From Dyella choica (GTDB lineage Bacteria > Pseudomonadota > Gammaproteobacteria > Xanthomonadales > Rhodanobacteraceae), in NCBI RefSeq assembly GCF_003977665.1, contig NZ_RYYV01000003.1:186001-250000 (forward strand): a stretch of DNA of 64,000 nt. Reading direction: 5' to 3'. The number at the start of each line of letters is the position of its first letter. The first letter of the stretch is position 1. Below, one piece after another: positions 8,837 to 18,332 of the stretch. The position numbers and the translations under genes are program-made. The notes beneath the pieces are model-generated. The model was not told where the DNA came from. It saw only the letters and a program-made list of their open reading frames with translations, and made no database searches.

Positions 8837-11800
8837 TCAGTGGATACCGTCCGGTGCCTGTGCGTCGTAGTCCGCTTGCGTTGCTTTCTTGAGGAATTCA
8901 CCAGCCATGTTCAGATCGTTCTTGAGCTTGGTGGTGAAGCCGCTGTCGTCGTACATGTCCACCGAAGTGTAGAAGTTCTGCAGCCATATCCCGACCTGAT
9001 TGCGCCGAGCGGCATCGCTAGGCAGCTTGGTCAGGAACTGGGTGATCGGGCCGTAATAGGTATTGGCGGCAAACGGCCCCTTCGCCCATTCGAACACCTT
9101 CTTGCCGATGTTGGCCCCGGTGGAGGCATCCGCGACGGGCGTCGCTGTGTCGATTTCCAGGTGCGCCAGATAGTTCAGGCGCCTTCCCACTACTTCCTGG
9201 ATCAATGCGTTGCGCGCGGTGGCACCGAGCGTCAGATCGGCTGCGGCGGTGATCGACGGATCGAACAAATAGGCGCGCGTATCGGCCAGGACCGCGTCCT
9301 CGCTGAACGACAGCAGGTAATGGCAGACCTCGTGCGCCAACACCGGGAAATAGTCCTTGGCGTAATTGGGCTTGACCAGCGGGAAACAGCGAATCGCGCA
9401 GAAGCGTTGGTTGTTGACCACGAAGCTACGCGTGTAGGCCCACGTGCCAGGGTCGGCCCAGGTCAATGGATCGGGCTTGCCCGCCGAGATGTTGTCCCAC
9501 TCGTCGAACGCTTCCGTGATGGCATCCCTGGCCTTGGCCGCCGCGGCGGCGTAGCCTGCCGGCACCAAGTTGGAATTGAGGTAGTCCACTTGCCTGGACT
9601 GATCCTTGTAATCGGCAAAGCAGATGATGCCGCCGCTGCCATTCCAGACCTGCGCCATTTTCTTCGTGACGTAGTCAGCGAACATCTTGCGCACCGAACC
9701 GGCGGGCGCGCCGCTGAACACCGACAATTGCCGGGCCACTTCGACCTGTTCGCGGCGTGGATCGGTATCGACCGTGCCACCTTCACTCGCACCCTCGCCG
9801 CCACTAGTGCTGGAGCTGCCGCCGGCACTGACGTTATCCGTGAAGTGGACTATCTGTACGAACAGATTGTCGGACGGATTATCCGTCACCATCTGCTCGT
9901 AGGCATTGATGAAGTCACCGAAGGACGAGCTGGTGGTGCTGCCGGTGGCCGGGTCGATGAAGGTGAAGTTGGTGCCTACGCCATCGGGCGTGCCGCTGCC
10001 GGTGATCTTGGTGAGGATGCGGGCGTGCGGCGAGAACGGACCGGCGTCCAGTGCCGAATCGGTGGTCACCCATAGCGGACCGTAGGTTTGCATCCAGGTG
10101 ATGTACTGCTGCAAGGTATAGCTGGCCGGTGCCTCCCCGGTCATGCCCAGCGCGCTGATGAAGCCCTGTTTTTCGGACGCCATCAGGCCCTGACTGTTGT
10201 TGAACTTGTTCACATACTGCGTGCCGGCGATGGCCAGCACCTGCGGAACGGTCTGGTTCTGCCCGTTCTTCCAGTTGACCATCATGGTGGCGACCGTCGC
10301 CCAACAGGCCATATCGTTGGCCTGTTGCAGGACTGGAATGTTGCCGTTGACTTGCGCCAGCACGTTTTCGCCGCTACCGCCTTCGATCTCGACTGATTCG
10401 GTACCTCCTTCCGGCGTGGTCTTTTGCGCCTTGATACCCTTGCCCTGGTTGGCAGCGTCGATCGCCGCGTCGGTCAAGGAGGGCTTGGCCTGTGCCGCCT
10501 GCAGCTTCTGGCTTTCGCCGCCGTCGATCACCTGCTGGAAGTGATTCTTCAGCAGGCCGCCGTATTCCTGCTGAGTGATGCCGCCGCTGTCCTTGGCCTT
10601 CTTCAGCGAATTGATGATCTTGTCGGAGTTGTCGGTGTTGTGCTGCTGCATGGCCAGGCCTTTCGCGCTATCGGCCAGTGCACGCACATTCTCGTTGTTC
10701 GACTGCAGCGTCTTGATGGCGTTCTGCTGGTTCGCGTCCAGGCCGGTGACGTCCTTGAAGATGCCGGATTTGCCGAGCAGATCGGTGATGCCGGCCAGCC
10801 CCACGCCGGGGGCCGGGGTGGCTGGCGCGTTCTGGATATTGACGATAGGCGGTGCAAAATCCTTGTACGCCGCCTTCCAGTCGGTAACCGTCGGCACTGG
10901 TGGCGTCAACGGCGATATCTGCGTCGGCTCGTCGGTGGTGAACTTGGTCCAGTCTTGCGAGGTGTTGTCCTCTTCGTCCTCGCAGGCATCGCATTGCCCC
11001 TTGACCGATTCGACATAGACGCCGCGCGAGGGAATACTCACCCGGTAAGGTGGCGTGGGCTCCAAGGGAGCGTAATGGTCGAGAAGGGACACGTCTTCGG
11101 CATTGCCGTCTGCGTTGCGCTCCACAATATAGGACTTGCTGACCTTGTAGCCGGCCGCCACCGGAAACACCAGCGAGTTGCCGGCAATCGAAATCAACTG
11201 GTTCTTCACCACCGAGGCCAGGCTGCGGTAACCCACGGCTTCGCCAAAATCGTCGTAGATCTGGATGTTGAAGCCGTCGAGCAAGGCGAAGCGCCGGTCG
11301 CCATCGAGATTGAACCATAGTGCCTTGTTGTAGTGCTCGACGTTGCTGTTCAGATGCTCGATCAGCCGCTGCACCACGTACGCGTCTTCCTTGCGCGGAT
11401 TGCGCTTCTCGTTGGCGCTTTCCGGTGCGTAGAGCTCGACCTCGGGGAACAGATCCATGCCCGAGTGGCCCGAGAACAACACGCCGTTGAAGTGAGGCGT
11501 GGAATAGGTCAGGCGTACGTTCTCCACTATCAGCGTAAGCTGATCGGTGATGCTCTTCAGATGGGTATCGCCGCAAGACAGTTTCAGCTTCGGGTTGAAC
11601 TGATTGCGTTTGAGGCTGGTCGACCCGTTCATATCCAGCCGCATCACTCGCTCGCCGCCTTTGTAGCGTTGCGAACTGGTCCATTCGGTGGCAACTGAGT
11701 CCAAATGCAGCGAATCCACCAGGCGTTGGAACACATAGGGCACGATATCCTGGTAAAAGATGCCGTCCCACTCGGCGATCAAGCGGTCCTTGAAGTAGTA

Positions 11801-14800
11801 GTCCAGGAAGTCGAGCACATCGGTGTAGCCCAGAATATTGGCGTAGGCGGTCCAGGCCTGGCGGTCAAGGATGCTCTCCTGGAAAAAATTGAAAGGCGTA
11901 AACGTCTGGTCCGAACCGAAGATCTTGATCTGGAAGGGACGGAAATTGGTGATGCGCACGCATTGTGCCGGTGGCACGCTCTGATAATTGGCATCCATCT
12001 GCATGAACGCATCGAATAGCTGCGCGCGCGCCATGACCTGCTGGGTAACGGTATGCGTACCATCGTCGCCAGCCGCCAGCGACAAGCCGAACGTGAATAA
12101 CGCAGCCACCGCGCTCATCGCAGCCGAAGCCGGATCGACCTCCTGGGTCGTCACCGTCTTGGTGATGATCGGCAGCGACTTGATGCGGTCATAGCGGGTT
12201 TTGGGGCGGGGCAGGTTGACGCGCATGGTCAACTCGCCCTGGATGTTGCTGATCACCTCGTCATCGTAGCTGGAGGCCGGGAAATCGACATTGGCGTAGT
12301 TGGTGCGAATGCGGTCGTTGGCGTCGAATGCACCCAGCAAGGGATGGGCGCGGCCCATGCGCAACGTGCGATACGGCTGCAGATAGGTGTCGCCATGCAG
12401 AGGCAACAGATACCGCGCCAGCACATCACGCCATTTGCTGATGTTGTCGGGCGTGAAGTGGGTCATCAGCAGCGGCACGAACACGCATTCTTCGGCGTCG
12501 GTCAGCTCCTGGAAGATCGCGTAGTGGCGTAGCACCTCGAAGTAGGCCATGGTCACCGCGTGACAATGGTTGTGATTGGCGACGACTTCGGTTTCGGCCG
12601 AGTAATGCTGCCCTTCCTGCACCCGCGTCACCACCGAGGCATTCTGCTGGCGGTAGCTGCTGGCGTTCTGCATGATCGACTGGCGCAGCTTTTCGTGGAA
12701 ATACTCCCCGACGTTGCGCGCGCTATTCTGCTGCGCCGAAGAATTGGCATTGGCGTAACCGCCAGCGACACCCAGCGACGCGCCGAAGAAACCGGCAGAA
12801 CCCGCTGCACCCAGGCCCGCGCTGACGCCGCTGGTGGTGGCATCGCTGCTGCCTTGCAGCGATTCGCCCAGGTTGCCGGCGATCTGGTCGGTGATCCCGC
12901 GATCGTCGGTCAGGTTGGCCGCCAGGCGCTCGCCCTGGCTCAAGGCTTGAGATTCCGAGCCTTGCAGGGAGTGCGCGGCGTCGAAGATCACGATTTGCTT
13001 CTTTTGACCCGGCGCCAGCGGCAGTGAATACAGCATGTCGCCGAGCGAGTAACCATCCGCCCTGAATTCGGCCTTGTAGTGCAGGATATGGCCGGTGGCG
13101 ACCGTGACGGCCTGGTACAGCGACAGGTTGCTGTGGTAATCAGGGGCGTCCTGCCACTTGACCGGATTGTGCAGATCCACCGGGCCGCGCTGAACCTTGG
13201 TGCTGCCACCGGTCAGATCGAAGCTGCCGTCATTCCTCTTTATCAGGGTGTAGTTCGCCACGTCCGGGTCGGAAGTGCGAACGATGGCCTGATAGTTGAA
13301 TTCGCGCAGAGTGCGGTGAGGCGTGGAGAGGCTGACACACGAACCGCCGACATCCTGCGAAAACGCATCCGAATGGATCAGGTCATTGTGATCCGGCAAG
13401 CGCGGCACGATTTCCGTCGAGCGGCAATCGCACGTACCTTCCTTTTCTTCTTCTACCGGCGGGGGCAAGGGAAGATCGACCAGCAGGTACAGGAAATCGT
13501 CGCTGATCGAATGGCCATCCGGATCACCCGGCGTAACCGGGATATCGACAGGGCTATTGGGCGTCAGGGAGACCAGCGCCTGAGCCGCAACGTAGTTGCC
13601 AACCGGGTAAGGGATGGTGAAGTTGCCCGCGCTGTCAGCGGCGCCGGCGCTGACGATGCGCCAGGTCGTGTCACCTTTCTTCTTGGCTTGGACCAGCACC
13701 ATGGCGTCTTTGAGCGAGGTGCCCGCATGGACGAGAATCAACTTGCCGCGCAGCTTCTGGCTAACGGCGACCTGCTTTCCATCCGCCGTGCTGAGCGTGC
13801 CGGGGCGCTGCAGGGCAACGACGATATCCAGTTTCTGCAGGGCGGGGTCGTCCGGGCGATAGCCCTTGCTCCACACCACTGAGCCGTCGAAGGCCTTGAC
13901 CGAAATGGTCAACGAACCGTGCACCGCGCTGGCGACGATGGGGTGTTTATCGTCGAAGGTGAAAGCGATGGCGTTGTTTTCCAGCTTGTTGGGGTTGCTC
14001 GCCCAATCGACGCGGGAGCTGGCAAAGCTGGTCGCATCGTTTTCGCTCAGGACGGCATAGCTCACGGTGATGTCGTAGAGCTGCACATCGTCGTGGGTAA
14101 CCGGCTGGTTGTCCTTGGGCTTGATGGTGAAACGCCCGGCGACCGCCAGCGGCTTGATTTCCTTGACCTGAATGCCGAAATTGAACAGCTGTGCAAAGCG
14201 CTCTTGGACCAGCGCAATCGCCTCTTTGGTCTTGGTGACACCGCGTTCGGTCAATATCGTAGTGAGGCGCGCCAGCACGGCTTCGTTGAGAGTGGGGAGT
14301 TCGTGCGTGCGATCGTCCGCCAGGACTACGAATTGACGCAGTAAGTTGGCGAAACCGAATTCGTCCTGCGAGGAGGTCAGCTTGCGGTAGTCCTCGAACA
14401 GCTGCTCATAGGGCGCTCGATTGATCAACGAGACATTGCCCGCAAAAAGCAGGTTCGCGATGGGCAAGGCAGGTTGCGGCAGCGCTGTCGCCGTCACCAG
14501 GCCGTTGGTTGGCGCTGCTGCGGCAGTCTTTGGAAAATATAAGCAGCCGAAGGTAGTGCCGCCGACGGGGATGTTGCTGACAACGTCGCTGTAGAGCACG
14601 TCGACATTGAAAGCGATGTCTTCGACATTGAAATTCGTGTTGGCGAAGGCCTGCTGCAAGTAATTGACGAAGCTTGCGGGGTTCTCCCCCATCAAGTCAC
14701 GCGGTGGAAGGTCCGCGCGATAATTGGTGTCGGTCAGCTCGCAGGCGATGGCCAGGGTTTTTTCCACGCCGTTGGTGCGCATGACCGCGGCGCCGTTCGG

Positions 14801-14908
14801 ATCGGCGACGTAATTGAAAACCGGGTAATTGAATTTGACGCGTAGGCTGGTAAAGATCGCCTGCCTTGCATCACCCTCATACTTGAAGTCTCTTTGAAGG
14901 GTAAGCAT
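8837..14908 (-). CDS. Giant (2,023-residue) protein with papain-like Cys-protease and HExxH metalloprotease motifs
   Basis: A very large single frame. The ATG at 14908 (MLTLQRDFKYEG) is preferred over a longer upstream frame because GAGGA lies about 8 bases before it. Residues 1-350 are of unknown type. A beta-rich region near 380-530 looks like a carboxypeptidase-regulatory or Ig-like fold. A short Cys cluster (GTCDCRS) follows, then a long central region with a Gly/Ala/Ser stretch (near 730-770) and NHNHCHAVTMAYFEVLRHY. NDMACWATVATMM carries Cys1535 in an AvrRpt2/C39-like papain fold, with His1628 in SPHARIL and Asp in FIDPAT as the likely catalytic partners. Near the end, LAHEVCHYLLSFSED contains HExxH (His1859, Glu1860, His1863), a zinc-peptidase signature. 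There is no signal peptide or membrane segment. It converges on the toxin-immunity array. Function unknown; a secreted effector or a large self-processing protein are both possible. Confidence 0.8.
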   Translation of the reverse strand: MLTLQRDFKYEGDARQAIFTSLRVKFNYPVFNYVADPNGAAVMRTNGVEKTLAIACELTDTNYRADLPPRDLMGENPASFVNYLQQAFANTNFNVEDIAFNVDVLYSDVVSNIPVGGTTFGCLYFPKTAAAAPTNGLVTATALPQPALPIANLLFAGNVSLINRAPYEQLFEDYRKLTSSQDEFGFANLLRQFVVLADDRTHELPTLNEAVLARLTTILTERGVTKTKEAIALVQERFAQLFNFGIQVKEIKPLAVAGRFTIKPKDNQPVTHDDVQLYDITVSYAVLSENDATSFASSRVDWASNPNKLENNAIAFTFDDKHPIVASAVHGSLTISVKAFDGSVVWSKGYRPDDPALQKLDIVVALQRPGTLSTADGKQVAVSQKLRGKLILVHAGTSLKDAMVLVQAKKKGDTTWRIVSAGAADSAGNFTIPYPVGNYVAAQALVSLTPNSPVDIPVTPGDPDGHSISDDFLYLLVDLPLPPPVEEEKEGTCDCRSTEIVPRLPDHNDLIHSDAFSQDVGGSCVSLSTPHRTLREFNYQAIVRTSDPDVANYTLIKRNDGSFDLTGGSTKVQRGPVDLHNPVKWQDAPDYHSNLSLYQAVTVATGHILHYKAEFRADGYSLGDMLYSLPLAPGQKKQIVIFDAAHSLQGSESQALSQGERLAANLTDDRGITDQIAGNLGESLQGSSDATTSGVSAGLGAAGSAGFFGASLGVAGGYANANSSAQQNSARNVGEYFHEKLRQSIMQNASSYRQQNASVVTRVQEGQHYSAETEVVANHNHCHAVTMAYFEVLRHYAIFQELTDAEECVFVPLLMTHFTPDNISKWRDVLARYLLPLHGDTYLQPYRTLRMGRAHPLLGAFDANDRIRTNYANVDFPASSYDDEVISNIQGELTMRVNLPRPKTRYDRIKSLPIITKTVTTQEVDPASAAMSAVAALFTFGLSLAAGDDGTHTVTQQVMARAQLFDAFMQMDANYQSVPPAQCVRITNFRPFQIKIFGSDQTFTPFNFFQESILDRQAWTAYANILGYTDVLDFLDYYFKDRLIAEWDGIFYQDIVPYVFQRLVDSLHLDSVATEWTSSQRYKGGERVMRLDMNGSTSLKRNQFNPKLKLSCGDTHLKSITDQLTLIVENVRLTYSTPHFNGVLFSGHSGMDLFPEVELYAPESANEKRNPRKEDAYVVQRLIEHLNSNVEHYNKALWFNLDGDRRFALLDGFNIQIYDDFGEAVGYRSLASVVKNQLISIAGNSLVFPVAAGYKVSKSYIVERNADGNAEDVSLLDHYAPLEPTPPYRVSIPSRGVYVESVKGQCDACEDEEDNTSQDWTKFTTDEPTQISPLTPPVPTVTDWKAAYKDFAPPIVNIQNAPATPAPGVGLAGITDLLGKSGIFKDVTGLDANQQNAIKTLQSNNENVRALADSAKGLAMQQHNTDNSDKIINSLKKAKDSGGITQQEYGGLLKNHFQQVIDGGESQKLQAAQAKPSLTDAAIDAANQGKGIKAQKTTPEGGTESVEIEGGSGENVLAQVNGNIPVLQQANDMACWATVATMMVNWKNGQNQTVPQVLAIAGTQYVNKFNNSQGLMASEKQGFISALGMTGEAPASYTLQQYITWMQTYGPLWVTTDSALDAGPFSPHARILTKITGSGTPDGVGTNFTFIDPATGSTTSSSFGDFINAYEQMVTDNPSDNLFVQIVHFTDNVSAGGSSSTSGGEGASEGGTVDTDPRREQVEVARQLSVFSGAPAGSVRKMFADYVTKKMAQVWNGSGGIICFADYKDQSRQVDYLNSNLVPAGYAAAAAKARDAITEAFDEWDNISAGKPDPLTWADPGTWAYTRSFVVNNQRFCAIRCFPLVKPNYAKDYFPVLAHEVCHYLLSFSEDAVLADTRAYLFDPSITAAADLTLGATARNALIQEVVGRRLNYLAHLEIDTATPVADASTGANIGKKVFEWAKGPFAANTYYGPITQFLTKLPSDAARRNQVGIWLQNFYTSVDMYDDSGFTTKLKNDLNMAGEFLKKATQADYDAQAPDGIH

Positions 14909-15559
14909 CGTGAAATCCTCGTTTGATTTGGGGACATACTTCGACGCACTTCTTAGACGAACATCCTTTTCAAGACGAACGGAAAACAGGTGGATGATTC
15001 GGCGGAGACGCTGCCCGTGCAGCGGCGAAAAATCGCCGCTGAGCCATGCGTAAACCCTGTTGAACTCCCCGCCGTCCAACAGCTTAGCAAGGGGGGTGTT
15101 ACCAAAGTTTTAAGTCGGTTCAGGCGGTACGGTCAGATGTCGAATGCATGACACGCTGTGCGCTCCACCGCTTGCTGTAATGAGCGATGGTGGCTTCTCC
15201 GTGAAAGGGGGACAGAGACGAGGTCATCCAGTTAATGACCTCGGAGCTTTCCAGCTCGCGATGCAGCAGTGGATGTCTCTGCTCGCATCTTTGCGACGAA
15301 TCTTCGCATCGCTCAACCCTCCATGCGTTCCCTGAGAGCATGGGATGCTAACGCCAACCTTACGATGCTGTGTACGGGCAAACATCGCTTTGCTACGTAG
15401 GAAAAGGCTTACGGCGCAGACCTGATCGTGATATTTCGCACTACGTATCCCCATCCACGCGCGCGAAGGGATGACAAGTAGAGAGACATAGCGAATTCTC
15501 GGGGACTCGAATCCCATTCGTTGACTTGCCAGGGCGCGAACAGTGGGGTGTTTTGATCG
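14909..15559. other. Intergenic region upstream of the giant gene
   Basis: About 650 bases. It holds the promoter of the minus-strand giant gene. Several short open frames exist on both strands but have no recognisable content or clear ribosome binding sites. No repeat or RNA gene seen. Confidence 0.4.
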
Positions 15560-15979
15560 GTGAAATATGTCGTAACAGGTAAGTCAACCTGGAACCTACT
15601 TTTAAAGCTGACTTTTCTGGCCGGCATGACACTGCAGGACGTCGTGTCGAACGGAGTAACGTTCAACCGCGAAATCGACATGAAGACCGGCTGGGTCTTT
15701 CACATGGCCGGTCCCTACGAAATCGCAGGGCATGCTGCCCATCTATCCTTGGGCTTCGAGCATGACAAACTTAAAACAGTGGCCTTTTCGTTTGCGGATG
15801 AGGCGGGTAGTGATCTGCAGGCGCTGCGTGGGAAGCATGAAGCCTTTTTGCTGAAAGCGCTTGGACAGCCCTCCGAGAAAAAGCCGCAGCAGGCGATTTA
15901 TCGTTACCCCTGGGGCGAGATCACCTCGGAATTCGATCCCCGAGGCGGCTCTTGCCAGATTCTGATCCGTTGGGTTTGA
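15560..15979 (+). CDS. Hypothetical protein with conserved YPWG-type C-terminus
   Basis: A 139-residue soluble protein. The C-terminal part (IYRYPWGEITSEFDPRGGSCQILIRW) has a conserved pattern I associate with a widespread uncharacterised family often found beside toxin or accessory genes; I cannot name the family. The longest start is GTG at 15560; ATG at 15626 (MTLQDVVSNG) is an alternative. It stands alone, followed by a strong hairpin at 16004-16047. Confidence 0.55.
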   Translation: MKYVVTGKSTWNLLLKLTFLAGMTLQDVVSNGVTFNREIDMKTGWVFHMAGPYEIAGHAAHLSLGFEHDKLKTVAFSFADEAGSDLQALRGKHEAFLLKALGQPSEKKPQQAIYRYPWGEITSEFDPRGGSCQILIRWV

Positions 15980-16003
15980 GGATGGCGACTGTGGCTTGGT
16001 AAA

Positions 16004-16047
16004 GGTTCCAGATTTCGTATGGATTTGCAGACAATCCATCTGGAACC
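16004..16047. terminator. Nested inverted repeat, possible bidirectional terminator
   Basis: GGTTCCAGAT pairs with ATCTGGAACC, and inside it ATGGATT pairs with AATCCAT around TGCAGAC. It lies 25 bases after the stop of the 139-residue gene. There is no long T-tract, so it may end transcripts in both directions or be a small mobile palindrome. Confidence 0.5.
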
Positions 16048-16123
16048 TGAGGTTCTCCCCATCTTATTCGGGCTTCCGTTCCTGAAAAATTAGCATCACA
16101 TAGATGCCGTTCCAGCGCGAGCC

Positions 16124-16207
16124 GTCATTCCGGCGAAAGCCGGAATCCAGTTTCAACGTGCCGTGCGAAGCACTCAACATAAAAAAGTTACGTCCTCGGA
16201 TGCGAAT
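16124..16207. repeat. Degraded family-B REPIN
   Basis: Begins GTCATTCCGGCGAAAGCCGG, followed by the same interior as the complete element at 56014-56132 read in the opposite direction (shared GTGCGAAGCACTCAACATAA). The far terminal repeat is missing, so this is a half element. Confidence 0.75.
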
Positions 16208-16363
16208 CTAAATTGGTTGAGGGTCCAAGGATTCGTTTGAGCGAGCGGATATTCAACTCGGAACCATAGTTCTCTCATGCCGCTGGGCACCTTGATTCCT
16301 AATGCGGCACGCCGACCTCCAGTAGGTGTGCCGCCAAAGGAAAATCACGCACACGCAAACAGC

Positions 16364-16684
16364 TTATTCGCCCCGCTCTGCCTGCAGTAGCTGGTCGCTA
16401 TGTATGCGAAGAAAATACAGCGCCGCGCGTAGACCTTGCAATTGCGTCGGGCTGAGCGGCCATGCCTCGGTATCGGACGGCGCGGGAGCCTCTTTCTTCC
16501 GGCGCAAGGCCTTTTCGTGTTTCAAGAGATTGCGAATCACATACATGGCCAGCGATGTGCCGGCGATTTTCATTTGGGAGGTGTGCCGCTTCGCTTGCTC
16601 CGGGTCTCGGGGAAGCTGTGGCTCGTGGATGAGCCAGAAGAGTTCAGAAGGGCGTTCGCTTGTCGTATTATCGTTGCAGATCAT
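16364..16684 (-). CDS. Small hypothetical protein
   Basis: A 106-residue charged protein (MICNDNTTSERPSELFWLIHEPQ...). It is preferred over the overlapping plus-strand frame, which has the Cys/Arg/Ser-rich make-up of a shadow. GTGAGG about 9 bases upstream supports the ATG at 16684. A hydrophobic-amphipathic stretch (SLAMYVIRNLLKHEKALRRKK) lies in the middle. No family recognised. Confidence 0.5.
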   Translation of the reverse strand: MICNDNTTSERPSELFWLIHEPQLPRDPEQAKRHTSQMKIAGTSLAMYVIRNLLKHEKALRRKKEAPAPSDTEAWPLSPTQLQGLRAALYFLRIHSDQLLQAERGE

Positions 16685-16973
16685 GATCAACACCTCACAG
16701 GTTGATTGTGATTTAGCGGGTCGTATGGGCTCCTATCCCTGCGACCCGCGCTTTTTCACTGCATTGCTGCAATGGTCATCGGCGTGGCCCGGAAACAGAT
16801 GGCGCCGATGGCACATCCACCGTAACAGATGTCGTGAGTGTGCTATGTAGGCGATCGCCGCTTGGATTTGTGCGCTGTAGCTTGAAGGCATAGAGCGACT
16901 CGACTTCGTCAGTATCTATGATATCCGTGGCGGCGATTAGCGATGTTCCAATTGAAAGATTAGTGGTGATGCT

Positions 16974-17708
16974 ATGACTGCCCATTCAACTGCTGTGAAC
17001 ACGCCTCATCACCTCAAGACAGCTGAGGCGGCGTTCGTCGCGGGCGTTGAAATCCAAGACGTTGATCGTGCGATGGATGAAGGTATCTTACCGGTCGAGT
17101 TGTTCCGTGTTGGAGGGCGTGAGCTGTCCCTGACCGCCTGTTTGTTCCTGGCGGTTTACTTTCGAACATCGGAACTGTTTACGGCCAAGGTACGCGGCCA
17201 AATCATCGATCGAATGAAGGCGCTAATTCCTATTTCCTCAGTGAATGACGTCACGCAAGAGCTCTTGGAAAAGAACTTGGCCTTGGCGTTTGAGGGGATA
17301 ACTGTTTCTTCGGACCTAGTGTCAGTCAACTTGCGACGATGCGTGGAGGCCATCATTGGTAATTATGATCAATTGGTGGACGCTCGTGATTGGGCCGTCT
17401 CCGATCCTGACATTCTGAATGGAATTCCAGTAATTAAGGGGACGCGTATTCCTGCCTACGATGTGGCTGACTCTGTTAACAAGGGCTATCCGATTGAAGA
17501 AATCTTGCTGGCTTACCCTAATCTCACCAAGTCGGATGTGGAGAAGGCTGCGTTGTATGCAAAGACCAATCCCATGCGAGGGCGGCCGCGCGAACCCATC
17601 ATGCCGCCAGTAGGGGCCACGGTGCGAGAGAGCCGCAATGTTCCTTTCCGAAAGTTGAAGCACAGCTCGGCACGGAAGCAAGAGCGAGATGATAAAATTT
17701 CTCATTGA
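16974..17708 (+). CDS. DUF433-type antitoxin
   Basis: A 244-residue protein. The N-terminal 125 residues are of unknown type and may form a DNA-binding region. Residues 130-200 carry the DUF433 pattern (DPDILNGIPVIKGTRIPAYDV, then GYPIEEILLAYPNLT), a winged-helix fold related to MerR/VapB-like antitoxins. The C-terminal 40 residues are basic. DUF433 proteins usually pair with a DUF5615 PIN-like toxin, and the start of such a toxin overlaps this gene's end by 20 bases. The toxin is broken, so this antitoxin appears to be left alone. It is longer than most DUF433 proteins. Confidence 0.8.
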   Translation: MTAHSTAVNTPHHLKTAEAAFVAGVEIQDVDRAMDEGILPVELFRVGGRELSLTACLFLAVYFRTSELFTAKVRGQIIDRMKALIPISSVNDVTQELLEKNLALAFEGITVSSDLVSVNLRRCVEAIIGNYDQLVDARDWAVSDPDILNGIPVIKGTRIPAYDVADSVNKGYPIEEILLAYPNLTKSDVEKAALYAKTNPMRGRPREPIMPPVGATVRESRNVPFRKLKHSSARKQERDDKISH

Positions 17709-18106
17709 TGAGTGCCTCAGCGCTGCTCTTGCAAAACAAGCAAAAACCGTGGTTCCCATGATTCGGTTCATATTGAATGACAAGGTCTCGCCGATAAATA
17801 AGATTGGTATTTTATGCCTATTATTTTGAATGATGACTTGATTTTCGTGACGAAGAACTCCCGCGACCTTCGCGGGAATTCCGGAAGCGGTGGGCACTAT
17901 GTCAAAGCTACGATAATGCCGTCTTGGTTTGCTCGAATGGTCCATGCGACCTAATCATGATGGTTAGCCTCGTTGACGTCGCCTTGGATGCGTTGGAGCA
18001 AGACCAAGATTTAATCAATGCAGTTTTCGATATCACTTTGATCGAGGGAGATGGTCATGAAGGCGAACAGGTGAATATCATGCGACATGGCTTGTCCAAG
18101 TGCTAA
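17689..18106 (+). pseudogene. DUF5615 PIN-like toxin, frameshifted
   Basis: Starts as MIKFLIDECLSAALAKQAK, the typical N-terminus of a DUF5615 (Mut7-C-like PIN) ribonuclease with acidic catalytic residues. That frame stops at 17829. A second frame from 17814 gives LNDDLIFVTKNSRDLRG, the next conserved block, and stops near 17955. A third frame from about 17924 gives SLVDVALDALEQDQDLINAVFDITLI, the family's C-terminal block, ending at 18106. All parts appear in order, so this is a single toxin gene broken by at least two frameshifts and probably an internal loss between the first two blocks. Confidence 0.75.
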
Positions 18107-18332
18107 CGATGTTACGAGCTACTCGTTTATCGCTAAAAGATAGGTGGCATCGGAACATGATAAGAGGTCCGTGGATTAGCTTTTTTTCGGAATATGTGTT
18201 GATCCGGAACCGTTCTTGGAGCAGTTCTTGATCGACTGATAGTCGAACCACGATTTGATTTCAGGTGCGAAGGGTTGGCGAATCGGCTGGCCCAGTCGCG
18301 AACACAAACTAGCTTTTAAAGGTGGCCACGCT

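Larger units (their letters stand above)
15980..16363. other. Intergenic region with inverted repeat and REPIN half
   Basis: About 380 bases without a gene. It holds the hairpin at 16004-16047 and a degraded family-B REPIN at 16124-16207. I see nothing else. Confidence 0.5.

Noticed and set aside
8840-13882. Long plus-strand frames over the giant gene (for example 8840-10075, 10424-11320, 13079-13882)
   Set aside because: Antisense shadows of a frame with recognisable protease motifs.
14909-15079. N-terminal extension of the giant protein to 15079
   Set aside because: No ribosome binding site at 15079, while the ATG at 14908 has GAGGA at good spacing.
16326-16850. 174-codon plus-strand frame
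   Set aside because: Cys/Arg/Ser-rich shadow composition; the minus-strand frame has a better ribosome binding site and more protein-like content.
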